Source: an uncultured Clostridia bacterium
GTDB lineage: Bacteria > Bacillota > Clostridia > Christensenellales > Borkfalkiaceae
DNA: 8,021 bases
NCBI GenBank assembly: GCA_946540675.1
Contig: CAMNIW010000052.1
Location: 1 to 8,021, forward strand
Direction: 5' to 3'
Part shown: one piece after another, positions 6,615-8,021 of the stretch
Layout of the letters: each line of letters begins with the position of its first letter
Numbering within the stretch: position 1 is the stretch's first letter
Notes under the pieces: model-generated
The model's input: the letters and a program-made list of their open reading frames with translations, nothing else
Databases searched by the model: none
What the model was told of the DNA's origin: nothing
Position numbers and translations under genes: made by a program

Positions 6615-7718
6615 ATGGTTATCCGAAAACTCTATCTCAAAAATTTCAGAAACTACTCCGAAGAAACGTTTTCTTTTTCGGACGGGATCAACGTGATAAG
6701 CGGAGATAACGCGCAGGGAAAGACGAATTCGGTCGAAGCGGTGTTCTTTCTGTGCACGGGATATTCTCACCGCGCCACGCGGGACAAACAGGTCGTCCGC
6801 CGCGGGGAAACGCACGCGAGAATAGAGTGCGACGCCGAATCGGCTTACGGAAAAGTCAGGGTCGCTATGGATTTTTACACGGACAAGAACAAGTCCGCGA
6901 CCGTAAACGGCGTGCCGGTTGCCAAGATAGGCGAACTTCTCGGAAACGTAAACTCGGTTTTTTTCAGTCCGAGCGAACTCAAACTCATACAGGAAGCGCC
7001 CGAAGACAGGCGCAGGTTTATAGACATATCCCTTTCGCAAATATCGCGCGGTTACTTTTACGCGCTTCAAAAATACAAAAAAATTCTTTCGCAAAGAAAC
7101 AATCTCTTAAAAGACGTCGACAGGGAAATGATAATCGACACTTTGCCCGTCTGGGACGTAAGTCTCGCCAAAGCCGGAGCGAAGATAATCGCCATGCGCA
7201 ACGACTACATAAAACTCCTGTCCCCCTTTGCGACCGACGCGCATCTCGCGATAACGGGCGGCGAAGAAGAACTGTCGGTAGAAGGCGATTATAAATACGA
7301 AGGCGACGAGAGCGAAATAGAAAAGCAACTCCTTGCGGATTATAAAGAGAGAATGGAAAAGGATCTCGAACTCGGCTACACGACGATAGGTCCGCACCGC
7401 GACGATCTGAAAATAAAGATAGGCGGCACGGACGTAAGAACTTACGGCTCGCAGGGGCAGCAAAGGACGGCGTCGATATCTCTTAAACTTGCCGAAACCG
7501 AGATATTCAAAGAAAAATTCGGGGAATATCCGACGCTTATACTCGACGACGCGATGAGCGAACTCGACAAAAGGCGCAGAGAAAGGCTTCTTTATCTCGC
7601 GGGGAAGATGCAGACTCTTATAACCTGCACCGAGCCGGACGTAATACCCGACTATAAAAAGTACAACAATATCCGTATAGGCGGCGGAAAGATAATACAA
7701 GGAGAAACCGATCAATGA
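6615..7718 (+). CDS. recF: DNA replication and repair protein RecF
   Basis: RecF is an SMC-like ABC ATPase that, with RecO and RecR, loads RecA onto single-stranded gaps at stalled forks. The 367-residue protein has the normal length and order: N-terminus MVIRKLYLKNFRNY; Walker A GDNAQGKT (30-37, where GENAQGKT is more usual); FSPSELKLIQEAPEDRRRFID (117-137), which contains the first RecF signature; GPHRDD (259-264); ABC signature SQGQQRT (279-285); Walker B LILDDAMSELD (308-318). The frame is open back to 6489, but those 42 codons run through the promoter, and the ATG at 6615 has AAGG seven bases upstream and gives the family N-terminus. It diverges from dnaA and overlaps the following mrp gene by ATGA. 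dnaN, often just upstream of recF, is absent here. Confidence 0.96.
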   Translation: MVIRKLYLKNFRNYSEETFSFSDGINVISGDNAQGKTNSVEAVFFLCTGYSHRATRDKQVVRRGETHARIECDAESAYGKVRVAMDFYTDKNKSATVNGVPVAKIGELLGNVNSVFFSPSELKLIQEAPEDRRRFIDISLSQISRGYFYALQKYKKILSQRNNLLKDVDREMIIDTLPVWDVSLAKAGAKIIAMRNDYIKLLSPFATDAHLAITGGEEELSVEGDYKYEGDESEIEKQLLADYKERMEKDLELGYTTIGPHRDDLKIKIGGTDVRTYGSQGQQRTASISLKLAETEIFKEKFGEYPTLILDDAMSELDKRRRERLLYLAGKMQTLITCTEPDVIPDYKKYNNIRIGGGKIIQGETDQ

Positions 7719-8021
7719 GCGAATGTGATCACAATTGCGATACGTGTGGAGAAAAATGCGACAAAAGCGCGTTTATCGCCACGCCTAAACCGACAACGAA
7801 GATAGGTAAAACGATAGCCGTGGTAAGCGGAAAAGGCGGAGTGGGGAAGTCTATGATAACCGACCTTCTCGCCGTAAACACGTTGAGAAAGGGTTATAAA
7901 GTAGGGGTTTTGGACGCCGACGTCACCGGGCCTTCCGTACCCAAAGCCTTCGGGATAACCGAAAAGGCGTACGGCAACGAAGACGGAACGGCGATCTATC
8001 CCGTTCTGACGCGGCAAGGAA
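7715..8021 (+). CDS. Mrp/NBP35 (ApbC) family iron-sulfur cluster carrier ATPase, N-terminal fragment
   Basis: The ATG at 7715 overlaps the recF stop (ATGA, 7715-7718), and AAGGAG at 7699-7704 lies 10 bases upstream. The frame remains open through 102 codons to the window edge. The protein begins with a Cys cluster, C4-x3-C8-x2-C11-x3-C15, followed by a short linker and a deviant P-loop SGKGGVGKS at about residues 39-47, as in Mrp/NBP35/MinD-type ATPases. The segment LDADVTGPSVPKAFGI is the characteristic Mrp DAD-x-x-GPS motif that separates this family from MinD and ParA. Mrp proteins bind a labile Fe-S cluster and pass it to apo-proteins in the cytosol. Coupling to recF suggests co-transcription from the promoter in the dnaA-recF gap; no functional link is shown. 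The CXXC normally near the C-terminus is outside the window. Confidence 0.92.
   Translation, partial: MSECDHNCDTCGEKCDKSAFIATPKPTTKIGKTIAVVSGKGGVGKSMITDLLAVNTLRKGYKVGVLDADVTGPSVPKAFGITEKAYGNEDGTAIYPVLTRQG

Noticed and set aside
7107..7715. 202-codon - strand frame opposite recF
   Set aside because: The + strand has all RecF motifs; the antisense product is aromatic and basic without domains.
7745..7753. TGTGGAGAA, one mismatch from an inverted DnaA box
   Set aside because: It is a single site inside the mrp coding region, where it encodes part of the Cys cluster; no cluster of boxes is nearby.
7712..8017. 101-codon - strand frame opposite mrp
   Set aside because: The + strand encodes a P-loop and the DAD-x-x-GPS motif of Mrp proteins, so this is a shadow.

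Overview
The window looks like a chromosomal segment from an anaerobic Clostridia-like Bacillota, probably an uncultured lineage. The evidence is protein style (DnaA, RecF, MnmG, Mrp), heavy ATA use, AAGGAG/GGAG-type ribosome binding sites, and an EpsG plus Wzx pair of a kind common in gut Firmicutes. The placement is inferred from recalled family resemblance only; no search was run.

Left third (1-2982, + strand): the distal end of a surface-polysaccharide operon. It holds the C-terminus of a GT4-type glycosyltransferase, an EpsG-type polymerase started on a 4-base ATGA overlap, and a Wzx-type flippase. This block is visibly AT-richer than the rest. It ends at a strong hairpin (2996-3033) that also separates it from the convergent genes to the right.

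Middle (3054-6475, - strand): dnaA (replication initiator), then mnmG (tRNA U34 modification), then an unrecognised 51-codon gene whose ATG overlaps the mnmG stop. The mnmG start sits in a perfect 20-base tandem duplication. The duplication creates a seven-codon upstream reading frame whose stop overlaps the mnmG ATG.

Right (6615-8021, + strand): recF, then the start of an Mrp/NBP35-type iron-sulfur carrier ATPase on an ATGA overlap, cut by the window edge. The dnaA and recF blocks diverge from a roughly 140-base AT-rich gap. Its 14-base palindrome supplies the -10 boxes of both predicted promoters, and the dnaA leader holds two short dyads. No canonical DnaA box and no dnaN are visible, so the gap resembles an origin region in layout but cannot be called oriC.

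No new multi-gene defence or mobile system is evident. The items most worth a second look are the mnmG leader duplication/uORF, the small gene after mnmG, the 30-base perfect palindrome inside wzx, and the shared-palindrome dnaA/recF promoter region.
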